Shown in pieces: positions 39,661 through 47,419 of a stretch of 64,000 nt of DNA. This DNA comes from Streptomyces sp. DH37 (GTDB taxonomy: Bacteria > Actinomycetota > Actinomycetes > Streptomycetales > Streptomycetaceae): assembly GCF_029813835.1 (NCBI RefSeq), contig NZ_JARVKV010000019.1, positions 1 through 64,000 on the forward strand, written 5' to 3'. A program made the translations under genes and the position numbers. Every line of letters begins with the position of its first letter. Positions within the stretch are counted from its first letter, which is position 1. The notes under the pieces were generated by a model, which saw nothing but the letters and a program-made list of their open reading frames with translations, made no database searches and had not been told where the DNA came from.

Positions 39661-42079
39661 ACTCCGTGCGCAGCCCGTCCGGGCGCATCATCCGCCACAG
39701 CGGCGGCAGGCTGAGGACGGTCACCAGCAGGATCACCCCGGCGCCGATGCCCGTCATGGCGCCCAGGCTCGCCCAGTCGACGGCCACCGGGACGGAGACC
39801 AGCTTCAGCAGGACGGCGCCCAGCCCGATCCCGCCGAGGACCGACAGCGCCAGCCCCAGGGCCACGGGCAGCGCGGTCTGCCACAGCACCGACCAGCCCA
39901 GCGTGGAGCGCCGGGTCCCGAAGGCGACCAGCACCGACAGCAGCTTCCTGCGCTCGCGCAGCTGCTCCATCGTGGAGACGACCATGCTGGCGCCGATCAG
40001 CAGCATCACCCCGGCGGCCCCGGCGTACAGGGCCCGCTGGACGGCGAGGAACCGGTCCGACCGCTCCGTCCCGCTCAGGAGCATGACCTGGCTCTCGGGG
40101 GAGCCGGTCTCCACGGTGTTGCGGACGTGCTCGACCGCGTCGGGCACCGCGGGGTCGACCTTGACGGAGAGTTCGGCGCGGACCTGCGTCACCCGGGCGA
40201 GGTCGAGCGCCGCGGGCGTGGCGAGGACGCCCGAGGAGAACCGGCCCATGACGTCCTTCCGGGCCTCGACCACGGGGGCGTCGCGGGGAACGGACCAGGG
40301 CCGGGCCTCCCCCGTCCGCACGTACTCCTCCCTGTCCCGGGAGTAGATCGGGACGTTCAGGTCGAAGCGCGCGCCGGGGCGTGCGCCGGGCTCCTCCGCC
40401 CCCTCCGTGTCCGACGGTGCGACGAAGACGTCCCCGTCCTCGCAGGAGGCGAGGACGGCCACCTGTTCCAGGGTGGCGCAGTCGGCGACGGTGATCGACG
40501 TCCAGGCGGCGTCGCCGTTGGGGTCGGTCCCGGCCTCCGGGACGTACAGGGCGGCCGTGCCCAGCACCCGGCTCACACCGGGGGTCCGCTCCAGCCGCTC
40601 GGTCAGGCCGGCGACCTCCCGGCCGTCGCGCAGCTCCCGCATGACCATCAGGTCGGCGCGGGAGGTGTCGTGGCCGGTGGGCCGCGTGTAGTCGCCCTCG
40701 ACGCCGCCGAACAGCATCTGGACGGCGATGGCCCCGGCGACCGCGACGGTGATGCCGCTGACCGCCCGGGCCCCGGAGCCGCTGTCGAGCTGGAGGCGCC
40801 GGACGGCGAGCTGGAAGGGCAGGGGGCCGCCGTGCATCCGGTTGACGACCCACTCGACCAGCCAGGGCAGCACGGCCGTGACACCGGCCAGCAGCAGCAC
40901 GATGCCCACGGCGATGCGGTAGGTGTCGATCGTGCTCTGCGCGGCGTCGATCCCGCCGACCAGCGGCAGGAGCAGCACCAGCCCGATCCCGGGCGGCACC
41001 AGCCGCCACCACAGCCGGCGCCTGCGGACCCCCGCGTTGCGCACGACGCCGAGCGGTTCGATGGCCACCCCGCGCAGCGCGAGCAGGGCCACGGCGACGG
41101 CGGAGACGGGGACGGCCACCGCGATCAGCGCGATCAGCGCGACGCCGGGCCGGACGTCGGCGGGGAAGACGTTGACGTCGAGGAACTCCGTGCGCCCCGC
41201 GAGCCCACGCACCGGGAGGAACAGCGCGGCGCCGACGACGAGCCCGAGGAGGGCTCCGACCAGCGACTCACCGGCGGCGACGCGCCGGACCATCCGGCTG
41301 TCGGCGCCGACCAGGCGCAGCGCGGCCAGCCTGCGGTCGCGGCGTTCGCCGCCGAAGCGCACCGAGGTGGCGATGAACACCCAGACCGGGAACAGCAGCA
41401 CCACGCAGACGACGACCACCAGCAGCAGCAGGACGGCGTCCATCGGCTCGGGCTCGGTGACCTTGTCGAACCGGTCGATCCGCGTCACGCTCTGCGGGAA
41501 GTGGGCGAGGGTGTCGCTGCCCGCCAGGAAGGTGAGCTCCAGCGGGCCGAGCAGGCCCTCGTCCCCGATGGTGCCCGTGATCCGGTGGGGGAGCCGCTCC
41601 TTGAGGAGCGCGCCCTCCGGGGACTCCAGCAACTCCTTCAGCGCGGGCGAGACGACCATCTCGCCGGGGCCGGGCAGCCGCTCCACGCCCGGCGGCTCCG
41701 GCGGGTCGTCCCCCTCGGGCTGGATGTACCGGCCGCGGACGCTCTCGCCGCGGAACTCGGTGTCGCCCGAGGTGTAGAGGGCGCTGCGGTCCGAGCGCTC
41801 GACGTGCTCGAATCCGTAGTTCTCCCGGGCGTCCCCGCGCGCGTCGCGCGCCCCCAGCATGTTCGGCACGGAGGCCGCGACCATCAGCACGGCGACGCCG
41901 AGGCCGACGCCGACGGCCGTGAGCACGGTGCGTATCCAGCTCTCGCGGCCCCCGGCGAGCGCGAAGCGGGCGCCCATCGCCAGGTCGGCCGCCCAGCGGG
42001 CCGCTCCCGTGGGACCGGCGGGTGGTGCGGGCTCCGGGACGGGGGGCGCCTGGGGCGCCCTGGAGTCCAGTGCGCTCAC
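39659..42079 (-). CDS. ABC transporter permease, FtsX/MacB-like, duplicated
   Basis: An 806-aa membrane protein. N-terminal cytoplasmic stretch (Pro/Ala-rich, about 1-30), a first transmembrane helix (WIRTVLTAVGVGLGVAVLMVA), a long extracytoplasmic region, then FtsX-type helices about 225-400 (VVVVCVVLLFPVWVFIAT and following), another extracytoplasmic domain (about 450-680) and a second FtsX block at the C-terminus (AGAAGVMLLIGASMVVSTM, GWSVLWQTALPVALGLALS, ILLVTVLSLPPLWRMMRP). The GTG start at 42079 overlaps the ATPase stop by 4 nt (GTGA), indicating translational coupling. Works with the ATPase at 42076-42762 and PadR at 42759-43283; probably exports or resists a peptide or lipid-like compound. 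Confidence 0.87.
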   Translation of the reverse strand: MSALDSRAPQAPPVPEPAPPAGPTGAARWAADLAMGARFALAGGRESWIRTVLTAVGVGLGVAVLMVAASVPNMLGARDARGDARENYGFEHVERSDRSALYTSGDTEFRGESVRGRYIQPEGDDPPEPPGVERLPGPGEMVVSPALKELLESPEGALLKERLPHRITGTIGDEGLLGPLELTFLAGSDTLAHFPQSVTRIDRFDKVTEPEPMDAVLLLLVVVVCVVLLFPVWVFIATSVRFGGERRDRRLAALRLVGADSRMVRRVAAGESLVGALLGLVVGAALFLPVRGLAGRTEFLDVNVFPADVRPGVALIALIAVAVPVSAVAVALLALRGVAIEPLGVVRNAGVRRRRLWWRLVPPGIGLVLLLPLVGGIDAAQSTIDTYRIAVGIVLLLAGVTAVLPWLVEWVVNRMHGGPLPFQLAVRRLQLDSGSGARAVSGITVAVAGAIAVQMLFGGVEGDYTRPTGHDTSRADLMVMRELRDGREVAGLTERLERTPGVSRVLGTAALYVPEAGTDPNGDAAWTSITVADCATLEQVAVLASCEDGDVFVAPSDTEGAEEPGARPGARFDLNVPIYSRDREEYVRTGEARPWSVPRDAPVVEARKDVMGRFSSGVLATPAALDLARVTQVRAELSVKVDPAVPDAVEHVRNTVETGSPESQVMLLSGTERSDRFLAVQRALYAGAAGVMLLIGASMVVSTMEQLRERRKLLSVLVAFGTRRSTLGWSVLWQTALPVALGLALSVLGGIGLGAVLLKLVSVPVAVDWASLGAMTGIGAGVILLVTVLSLPPLWRMMRPDGLRTE

Positions 42080-42762
42080 AGGGCGCCCGCCATGTCGCGC
42101 ACCCGGCCGTCGCGGACGACGATCTCGCGGTCGGAGTACGCGGCGACCCGGGCCTCGTGGGTGACCAGGACGACGGCGGCGCTGGTGTCCCGTGCGGCGT
42201 CGGTCAGCAGCCGCATCACCCGCTCGCCGTTGAGGGAGTCCAGCGCGCCGGTGGGCTCGTCGGCGAAGACCACGCGCGGCCCGGTGACCAGGGACCGGGC
42301 GACGGCGACGCGCTGCCCCTGGCCGCCGGAGACCTGGCCGGGGCGGTGGTGGCGCACGTCGTCGACCTCCAGCCGCTCCAGCCACCGGACCGCCCTGGAC
42401 TCGGCCTCCTTGCGGCCGACGCCGGTCAGCCGCAGCGGCAGGGCGACGTTCTCGGTGCAGGTCAGCTCCGGGACGAGCTGGCCGAACTGGAAGATGAAGC
42501 CGAACTCGGAGCGGCGCAGGGCGCTGCGCTCGGCGTCGGACATCGCCGACAGTTCGCGGCCGCGGTAGTGGACCGTGCCGGAGTCGGGCCGGATGATCCC
42601 GGCCAGGCAGTGCAGCAGGGTGGACTTGCCGGAGCCGGAGGGGCCCATCACGGCGACGACCTCTCCGGGGTGGACGGAGAAGTCGGCGCCGTCCAGGGCG
42701 GGCGTGGGGCCGTAGGACTTGTGCAGGCCGGTGGCGCTCAGCAGTGGGTCGGCGGTGGTCAT
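42076..42762 (-). CDS. ABC transporter ATP-binding protein, LolD/MacB type
   Basis: ATPase of 228 aa. Walker A GPSGSGKST, Q-loop GFIFQFGQLVPEL, signature VSGGQGQRVAVARSL, Walker B VVFADEPTGALD and switch His in VLVTHEARVA; all intact. The LolD/MacB-like QxGQL and GALDS segments match the FtsX-type permease next door. ATG at 42762 overlaps the PadR stop by 4 nt (ATGA), and its own stop overlaps the permease start by 4 nt, so PadR, ATPase and permease form one coupled unit. Confidence 0.93.
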   Translation of the reverse strand: MTTADPLLSATGLHKSYGPTPALDGADFSVHPGEVVAVMGPSGSGKSTLLHCLAGIIRPDSGTVHYRGRELSAMSDAERSALRRSEFGFIFQFGQLVPELTCTENVALPLRLTGVGRKEAESRAVRWLERLEVDDVRHHRPGQVSGGQGQRVAVARSLVTGPRVVFADEPTGALDSLNGERVMRLLTDAARDTSAAVVLVTHEARVAAYSDREIVVRDGRVRDMAGAL

Positions 42763-43283
42763 CCGCGTACCTCCCGGGCGAGTTGGCCGAGGCGCGCGGC
42801 GGTCAGCTCCAGCCAGCGCAGATCGGCTTCGAGGTGGAACAGTGCGTGGTCGCAGATGAGCTGGTCGGCGAGATCGCCGCTCCTCTTGCGCTGGGTCAGC
42901 TCCCGCATCAGCCGCAGGTGCTCGGAGCGCTGGACGTCCAGCAGCTCCGCCGCGTCGCGTCCGGTCAGCAGCGCGAGGACGACCTTGGTGTAGAGGGTGG
43001 ACTGGAGGTACGGCTCGGGTCTCTCGGGCCGGCCGAGCCAGTCGGCGACGTCGGTGATCCCGGCGTCGGTGATGGCGTAGCGCTTGCGCTCGGGGCCCTC
43101 GCCGGGCTCGACGCCCTCGACCTCCACCAGGCCGTTCTTCAGCAGCCGGGACATGGTCGAGTAGACCTGCCCGTAGTGCAGCGGGCGGTCGTGGCCGAAG
43201 CGCTCGTCGAAGGCGCGCTTGAGGTCGTAGCCGTGGCGGGATCCGGTCTCGAGGATCCCCAGCAGGGTGTGGCCGATGGACAT
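42759..43283 (-). CDS. PadR-family transcriptional regulator
   Basis: Winged helix-turn-helix repressor, 174 aa. N-terminal PadR domain about 1-80: SIGHTLLGILETGSRHGYDLKRAF, HYGQVYSTMSRLLKNGLVEVEGVE, RKRYAITDAG. Helical C-terminal (Vir_act_alpha_C) domain for dimerisation and ligand response (LQSTLYTKVVLALL, LMRELTQRKRSGDLADQLI). ATG at 43283; upstream residues are not conserved. Preceded by a TACAGT box 7 nt away and by a perfect inverted repeat at 43302-43326. Such regulators typically repress an adjacent ABC exporter until an antibiotic-like ligand binds. Confidence 0.92.
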   Translation of the reverse strand: MSIGHTLLGILETGSRHGYDLKRAFDERFGHDRPLHYGQVYSTMSRLLKNGLVEVEGVEPGEGPERKRYAITDAGITDVADWLGRPERPEPYLQSTLYTKVVLALLTGRDAAELLDVQRSEHLRLMRELTQRKRSGDLADQLICDHALFHLEADLRWLELTAARLGQLAREVRG

Positions 43284-43290
43284 GCCGATG

Positions 43291-43296
43291 ACTGTA
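43291..43296 (-). promoter_or_regulatory. -10 box TACAGT of the padR operon
   Basis: TACAGT on the minus strand, 7 nt before the ATG, with the operator at 43302-43326 directly upstream. A probable leaderless start. Confidence 0.5.
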
Positions 43297-43301
43297 CACC
43301 A

Positions 43302-43326
43302 CGCGTATACACGCGATGTATACGCG
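43302..43326. promoter_or_regulatory. perfect 10-bp inverted repeat operator of the padR-ABC operon
   Basis: CGCGTATACA (43302-43311), five-nt spacer, TGTATACGCG (43317-43326). Placed between where the -35 and -10 elements of the padR promoter should be. ATAC/GTAT half-sites are typical of PadR operators. An extra half-site GCGCATACGC follows at about 43330. Confidence 0.75.
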
Positions 43327-43385
43327 CCGCGCATACGCTTTCCCGGCCGCCCCGGGCCCAGGGTCCCCGCCCCCGGGCCCGGGGG

Positions 43386-43658
43386 CTAGCCCTCCGAGCG
43401 GTCCTCCGAGCGCGGCGGGCGGCCCCGGCGCGGGTGGGGGCGGGCGTCCCCCGGCATGCGGCCCGCCTCGGTCAGCGCCCTGCGCAGCAGGTAGTCGATC
43501 TGGGCGTTGGTGCTGCGCAGTTCGTCCGCCGCCCACCTCGCGAGCGCGTCGTGGACGGCGGGGTCGAGCCGCAGCAGCACCTGCTTGCGCTCACGCCGGC
43601 GCCGCCCGTCCCGCTCGGGGCCGCCGCCTTGCGGCGGCCCCTCCGGCCGGGCGCTCAC
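43386..43658 (-). CDS. ribbon-helix-helix (Arc/MetJ-like) protein
   Basis: A 90-aa basic protein. Central RHH motif about 24-58: KQVLLRLDPAVHDALARWAADELRSTNAQIDYLLRRALTEAG, with the beta-strand QVLLRL and two helices; flanks are Arg/Gly/Pro-rich. The ATG overlaps the stop of the SPFH gene by 4 nt (ATGA at 43655-43658), so the two are coupled. RHH proteins bind short DNA palindromes as dimers; this one may control its own operon through the palindrome at 44635-44648. Toxin-antitoxin context is not seen because its partner is an SPFH membrane protein. Confidence 0.82.
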   Translation of the reverse strand: MSARPEGPPQGGGPERDGRRRRERKQVLLRLDPAVHDALARWAADELRSTNAQIDYLLRRALTEAGRMPGDARPHPRRGRPPRSEDRSEG

Positions 43659-44599
43659 TGGTAGAGCGACCCGGTGTTGAGGACCGGCTGCGGGGAGCGG
43701 TCGCCGCAGAGCACCACCAGCAGGTTGCTCACCATGGCGGCCTTGCGCTCCTCGTCCAGCTCGACGAAGTCCTGGGCGGCGATCCGGGCGACGGCGTCCT
43801 CGACCATGCCGCAGGCCCCGTCCACGATCGTCCGGCGGGCGGCGACCACCGCGCCCGCCTGCTGGCGCTGGAGCATCGCGGCGGCGATCTCGGGCGCGTA
43901 CGCCAGGTGGGTGAAGCGCGACTCGATGATCCGCACGCCCGCCGCCCGCACCCGGGCGGTCAGTTCGGCGGCGAGCTTCTCGGTGATCTCCTCGGCGTTG
44001 CCGCGCAGCGACAGGCCGTCCTCGTCGTGGGCGTCGTAGGGGTACTCGATGGCGATGTGCCGCACGGCGGCCTCGGTCTGGGTGGAGACGAACTCCAGGA
44101 AGTCGTCCACCTCGAAGGTGGCCTGCGCGGTGTCCTCGACCTGCCAGACGACGACGGCCGCCAGCTCGACCGGGTTGCCGTAGGCGTCGTTGACCTTCAG
44201 CACGGCCGTCTCGTGGTTGCGCACCCGGGTGGAGACCTTCTTGCGGGTGGTCAGCGGGTTGACCCAGCGCAGGCCGTCCTCGCGGACGGTGCCGGTGTAG
44301 CGCCCGAAGAGCTGGACGACCCGGGCCTCCCCCGGCGCGACCATGTTGAGGCCGGCCATCGCGAAGACCGAGCCGATCACCAGCAGCACCCCGGCCACGA
44401 TCAGCGCCGCCCCGGCGCCGCCCGGCCCGCCGTCGGCGAGCCTCGCGCCTCCCACGACGGCGCCGGCCCCGGCCAGCAGCCCCAACAGGCCCAGCAGCAG
44501 GGCGAGTCCGCCCGAGACGGAGTGCGCGGGCTTCTCCCGCACCCGCGGGGCGGGCATCTCGGGAAGGTCCCTGGCGGGCGGTGCGGTCTCAACGGACAT
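43655..44599 (-). CDS. SPFH/Band 7 domain membrane protein
   Basis: A 314-aa stomatin/prohibitin-like protein. Two transmembrane helices near the N-terminus (about 30-50 and 62-82: [37 protein letters not shown]), then an SPFH domain about 85-260 ([51 protein letters not shown]) and a coiled segment with [17 protein letters not shown]. Ends NTGSLYQ. ATG at 44599. Members form membrane microdomain scaffolds. The coupled RHH gene and the upstream palindrome suggest a stress-regulated pair. Confidence 0.9.
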   Translation of the reverse strand: MSVETAPPARDLPEMPAPRVREKPAHSVSGGLALLLGLLGLLAGAGAVVGGARLADGGPGGAGAALIVAGVLLVIGSVFAMAGLNMVAPGEARVVQLFGRYTGTVREDGLRWVNPLTTRKKVSTRVRNHETAVLKVNDAYGNPVELAAVVVWQVEDTAQATFEVDDFLEFVSTQTEAAVRHIAIEYPYDAHDEDGLSLRGNAEEITEKLAAELTARVRAAGVRIIESRFTHLAYAPEIAAAMLQRQQAGAVVAARRTIVDGACGMVEDAVARIAAQDFVELDEERKAAMVSNLLVVLCGDRSPQPVLNTGSLYQ

Positions 44600-44634
44600 G
44601 GCTGTCCCCGTTTCCGTGAAGCGTTTCTCTAGCG

Positions 44635-44648
44635 AAGTGATATCACTT
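44635..44648. promoter_or_regulatory. perfect 14-bp palindrome upstream of the SPFH-RHH operon
   Basis: AAGTGATATCACTT, 36 nt upstream of the SPFH start. Dyad AGTGA-TA-TCACT. It fits an RHH-type operator; the AGTGA/TCAC halves also resemble early descriptions of BldD boxes. Confidence 0.7.
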
Positions 44649-44686
44649 TATCTGACGGAGGGCCGCCGCGGAAGGGGCCGGGAACG

Positions 44687-44718
44687 CCCCGGGCCCCGCC
44701 GTACGGCGGGGCCCGGGG
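44687..44718 (-). terminator. terminator of the AI-2E family permease gene
   Basis: Perfect 15-bp stem (44687-44701 with 44704-44718) with a 2-nt loop, 23 nt beyond the gene's stop. Separates it from the SPFH operon. Confidence 0.75.
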
Positions 44719-44741
44719 AGTAACGACGTGTCCGGGGCGGC

Positions 44742-46115
44742 CTACCGCCCCCCGTCCCGCGGGGGACTCGCGGAGGCCCCGCCCTCCCCCGGCTCCGGGG
44801 GCCGCGGGGTCTTGGGGGACCGGGGCGCCTCGGCGGCGGGCGGCGGCACGGCCGACGCCGGATCGGCGGCGCCCACGGGCACGACGTGGTCCGCCGCGTA
44901 CGACCGCAGGGAGACGACGACGGACTTGAGCACCGCCACCAGCGGCACCGCCGTCACCGCGCCGGGGATGCCCGCGATGAGGCTGCCGCCGGTCACCGCC
45001 AGCACCACGCCGAGGGGGTGCACCCGCACCAGCCGGCCGAGGATGAGCGGCTGGAGCACATGCCCCTCCAACTGCTGCACGGCCAGCACGACCGCCAGCA
45101 CGAGCAGCGCGGAGACCACGCCGTTGGCCACGAACGCCACGATGACCGCCAGCGCTCCGGAGACCACCGCACCGACGATGGGGATGAAGGAGAACAGGAA
45201 GATGAACACGGCCAGCGGCACGGCCATCGGGACGTCCAGGAAGTACAGCCCGACGCCGATGAAGAAGCCGTCGATGAAGGCCACCAGCACCGTGCCGCGC
45301 ACATAGCTGGTGAGCGTCATCCACGCCCGGGGGCCGGCGCCCGCGACGGCGTCGCGGGCGGTGCGCGGCACGAGCTTCAGCGTCCACTCCCACACGTTCC
45401 GGCCGTCGTAGAGCAGGAAGATCGTCACGAACATCGCCAGCAGCGCCCCGGAGAAGAACTCCAGGACCACGGTCACGCCCTGCAGTCCCGCGCTGGTGAT
45501 CTCCTGGGTGTTGCTGCCCAGCCAGTCGTTGATGGTGTCGGCGACGTTGTTGATCTGCGCCTCGGTGACGTGGAACGGGCTGTTGAGCAGCCAGGTCTTC
45601 AGCTCCTCGATGCCGTCCTGCACCTGCCGGGTGAGCCTGTCGATGTTCTCCAGCACCTGCCAGACCACGAACCAGCCCACCAGGCCCAGTGCCGCGACGC
45701 CCATGACGAAGGTGATCGCGGCGGCCAGACCGCGCCCCGTCCCCAGCCGCCGCAGCCGGGCGGCCGTCGGCTGGAGCAGCGCGGTCAGCAGCAGGCCGAC
45801 GGTGAAGGAGAGGACGACCAGGCTGATGGCGCTGATCACCTTCATCAGGACGTAGATGACCCCGGCCAGGACCAGCAGCCGCCATCCGGCCTCGGCCGCC
45901 ACCCGCACGCTCCACGGCACCATGGACGCGGGCGGGGGCGGCTCCGGCTGGGCGAGGGGGGCCGGGGCGCGGCCGCCGGGGCCCGGACCGGCGGACACGG
46001 AGGGCGGGGGCGGCACCGGCCCGGCGTCGTCCCGCTCCTCGGCGCGTGCCAGCCGCTCGGACAGCCGGGTGGCGGCACGCGACACCCCCGTCTTCAGACT
46101 CCGAAGTCTCGACAT
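44742..46115 (-). CDS. AI-2E family transporter (PerM/TqsA-like)
   Basis: A 457-aa membrane protein. Cytoplasmic N-terminus (Pro-rich about 30-65) and C-terminus (Pro/Ala-rich after residue 415) flank about eight helices. Family features are IYVLMKVISAISLVVLSFTVGLLLTALLQP, the large loop about 145-210 (VLENIDRLTRQVQDG, INNVADTINDWL) and the segment FIPIVGAVVSGALAVIVAF with PLILGRLVRVHPLGVVLAV. These proteins are now thought to be exporters or ion-coupled transporters; AI-2 transport is not established for Streptomyces. ATG at 46115 has AAGGAAA upstream. Monocistronic with a strong terminator. Confidence 0.87.
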   Translation of the reverse strand: MSRLRSLKTGVSRAATRLSERLARAEERDDAGPVPPPPSVSAGPGPGGRAPAPLAQPEPPPPASMVPWSVRVAAEAGWRLLVLAGVIYVLMKVISAISLVVLSFTVGLLLTALLQPTAARLRRLGTGRGLAAAITFVMGVAALGLVGWFVVWQVLENIDRLTRQVQDGIEELKTWLLNSPFHVTEAQINNVADTINDWLGSNTQEITSAGLQGVTVVLEFFSGALLAMFVTIFLLYDGRNVWEWTLKLVPRTARDAVAGAGPRAWMTLTSYVRGTVLVAFIDGFFIGVGLYFLDVPMAVPLAVFIFLFSFIPIVGAVVSGALAVIVAFVANGVVSALLVLAVVLAVQQLEGHVLQPLILGRLVRVHPLGVVLAVTGGSLIAGIPGAVTAVPLVAVLKSVVVSLRSYAADHVVPVGAADPASAVPPPAAEAPRSPKTPRPPEPGEGGASASPPRDGGR

Positions 46116-46264
46116 GCCGTTTCCTTCGCCCCCCAGTGTCCTGTTCGGCCGGACCCGGTGTGGGGTCCGCTCCGTCCCCGTCCGGCGGGTGCGCCGGACG
46201 GGCCCGTCCCATCGGGGGACGACGCTACCGGGATAAAGGGTTGCTTCTTTCGAGACGTGCCAAA

Positions 46265-46287
46265 CCCCCCGCCCTGCGGGCGGGGGG
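46265..46287 (-). terminator. terminator of the transglycosylase-like gene
   Basis: Perfect 10-bp G/C stem (46265-46274 with 46278-46287), 3-nt loop, 43 nt beyond the stop. Confidence 0.65.
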
Positions 46288-46329
46288 CCGGAAACGCCGC
46301 CGGGGAGGCGGCGGCTCAGCGCGGAGGAC

Positions 46330-47031
46330 TCAGTACCAGTGGTTGGCCTGCCAGAACTCCCAGGCGCCGCAGGGGCTGCCGTAGCGGTCGTTCATGTAGT
46401 TCAGGCCCCACTTGATCTGGGTGGCCGGGTTGGTCTGCCAGTCGGCTCCGGCCGAGGCCATCTTGGAGCCGGGCAGGGCCTGGACGAGGCCGTACGCGCC
46501 CGAGGAGGGGTTCTGGGCCTTGTAGTTCCAGCCGCTCTCGCGCTCGACGATGCTGGAGAAGCACTGGAACTGGCCGGCGCCCACGATCTGCTGGGCCATC
46601 GCCTTGACCTGGGCGACGGTGTAGGAGCTCTGCACCGCGAAGTCGGTGCGCTCCGCGGAGCGGCTGGCGGCCGCCTGCCTGGCGGCCTCCTCCCGCTCCT
46701 CCCGCTTCTTCGCCTCCTCGGCGGCCTTCTCCGCCGCCTCCCTCTTGGCCTGCGCGTCCTTGGCCGCCTGCTTGCGGGCGGCCTCCTCGGCGGCCTTCTT
46801 CGCCGCGGCGTCAGCGGCGGCGACGGCGTTGTCCGCCTGCTGTGTGAGGGAAGCGGTCTGGGCCTGCTGGCCTGCGGGTATGTCGGCGAGGAGCGTCGCG
46901 TCAGCGGCAGTGGCCTCGACCGGTTCGGTCGTTCCCTGCTCGCTGCCCGAGGCCACACCGACGACGGCGCCGACGGTGGTGACCGCGGTGGCGGACGCCA
47001 CGGCGAACCCCCGGACCGAGATCCGAGTCAC
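46330..47031 (-). CDS. secreted transglycosylase-like (SLT) protein with coiled-coil
   Basis: A 233-aa exported protein. Signal helix about 5-28 (VRGFAVASATAVTTVGAVVGVASG), an Ala/Lys/Glu coiled coil about 75-130 (AKKAAEEAARKQAAKDAQAKR and onward), and a C-terminal lysozyme-like domain about 140-233: IVGAGQFQCFSSIVERESGWNYKAQNPSSGAYGL, with catalytic-type Glu in ERESGWN, then GLNYMNDRYGSPCGAWEFWQANHWY. This resembles Streptomyces aggregation-promoting/resuscitation-type lytic proteins. GTG at 47031 was chosen because AAGGA lies 7 nt upstream; another in-frame GTG is at 47046. The roughly 300-nt upstream region is highly structured. Confidence 0.86.
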   Translation of the reverse strand: MTRISVRGFAVASATAVTTVGAVVGVASGSEQGTTEPVEATAADATLLADIPAGQQAQTASLTQQADNAVAAADAAAKKAAEEAARKQAAKDAQAKREAAEKAAEEAKKREEREEAARQAAASRSAERTDFAVQSSYTVAQVKAMAQQIVGAGQFQCFSSIVERESGWNYKAQNPSSGAYGLVQALPGSKMASAGADWQTNPATQIKWGLNYMNDRYGSPCGAWEFWQANHWY

Positions 47032-47305
47032 ACGGTTTCCTTCCACACTGCCCGCTTAGGTGACCTCGCGGGCGCAATCGTGCCCCTGGCGCGGGCCTCC
47101 CTACGTGCTGGCCACGGGAGGCGCTGGCCCGGCCGGGCCCCTCCGTGAACGGAGGGTCCGCGTGGTGCTTCGGGCGGCATACGGCGCTGCTGTTGACTTG
47201 TGGGGGCCGCACCGGGTGGTGCGGCTGGTGCGGATGTGCCGTATGCGGGGCCTGACAGAACCCACACCCTGCCGGAGACGGAACGGCGGATGCAATTCTG
47301 TGACG

Positions 47306-47321
47306 CGTGGGAAAGCTCACA
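47306..47321. promoter_or_regulatory. CRP/GlxR-like site upstream of the transglycosylase-like gene
   Basis: CGTGG-N6-TCACA, eight of ten positions of TGTGA-N6-TCACA read in either direction. About 275 nt upstream of the start codon. Confidence 0.35.
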
Positions 47322-47358
47322 CCACGCTTGGCGCTCGGATCGGACGGAAAAGGGCGCG

Positions 47359-47410
47359 CGAACGGCCCCGCACGGCTACGCTGCTGCGTTTCGCCGCGCG
47401 GGGCCGTTCG
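47359..47410 (-). terminator. terminator of phoH
   Basis: Thirteen-bp stem CGAACGGCCCCGC (47359-47371 with 47398-47410) plus an inner 4-bp extension after one mismatch, 9 nt beyond the phoH stop. Outer arm identical to the ahpD terminator. Confidence 0.75.
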
Positions 47411-47419
47411 TCAACCGGT

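Larger units (their letters stand above)
47032..47419. other. 388-bp leader/promoter region of the transglycosylase-like gene
   Basis: Read leftwards it contains several stems: GCATACGGC with GCCGTATGC (47177-47185 with 47238-47246) enclosing an 8-bp hairpin (about 47202-47221), a CCCTCCG hairpin near 47140-47157, a GCCTCCC/GGGAGGC pair and a 6-bp stem next to the ribosome-binding site. A CRP-like site is at 47306-47321. The phoH terminator occupies 47359-47410. I could not match the c-di-AMP (ydaO) riboswitch core. Confidence 0.5.

Noticed and set aside
44742..46115. Calling the permease an AI-2 exporter
   Set aside because: The family name is historical; no AI-2 synthesis gene or evidence is present here.
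47032..47330. c-di-AMP (ydaO) riboswitch
   Set aside because: The gene type fits, but the conserved core segments could not be found by eye; kept only as a structured leader.
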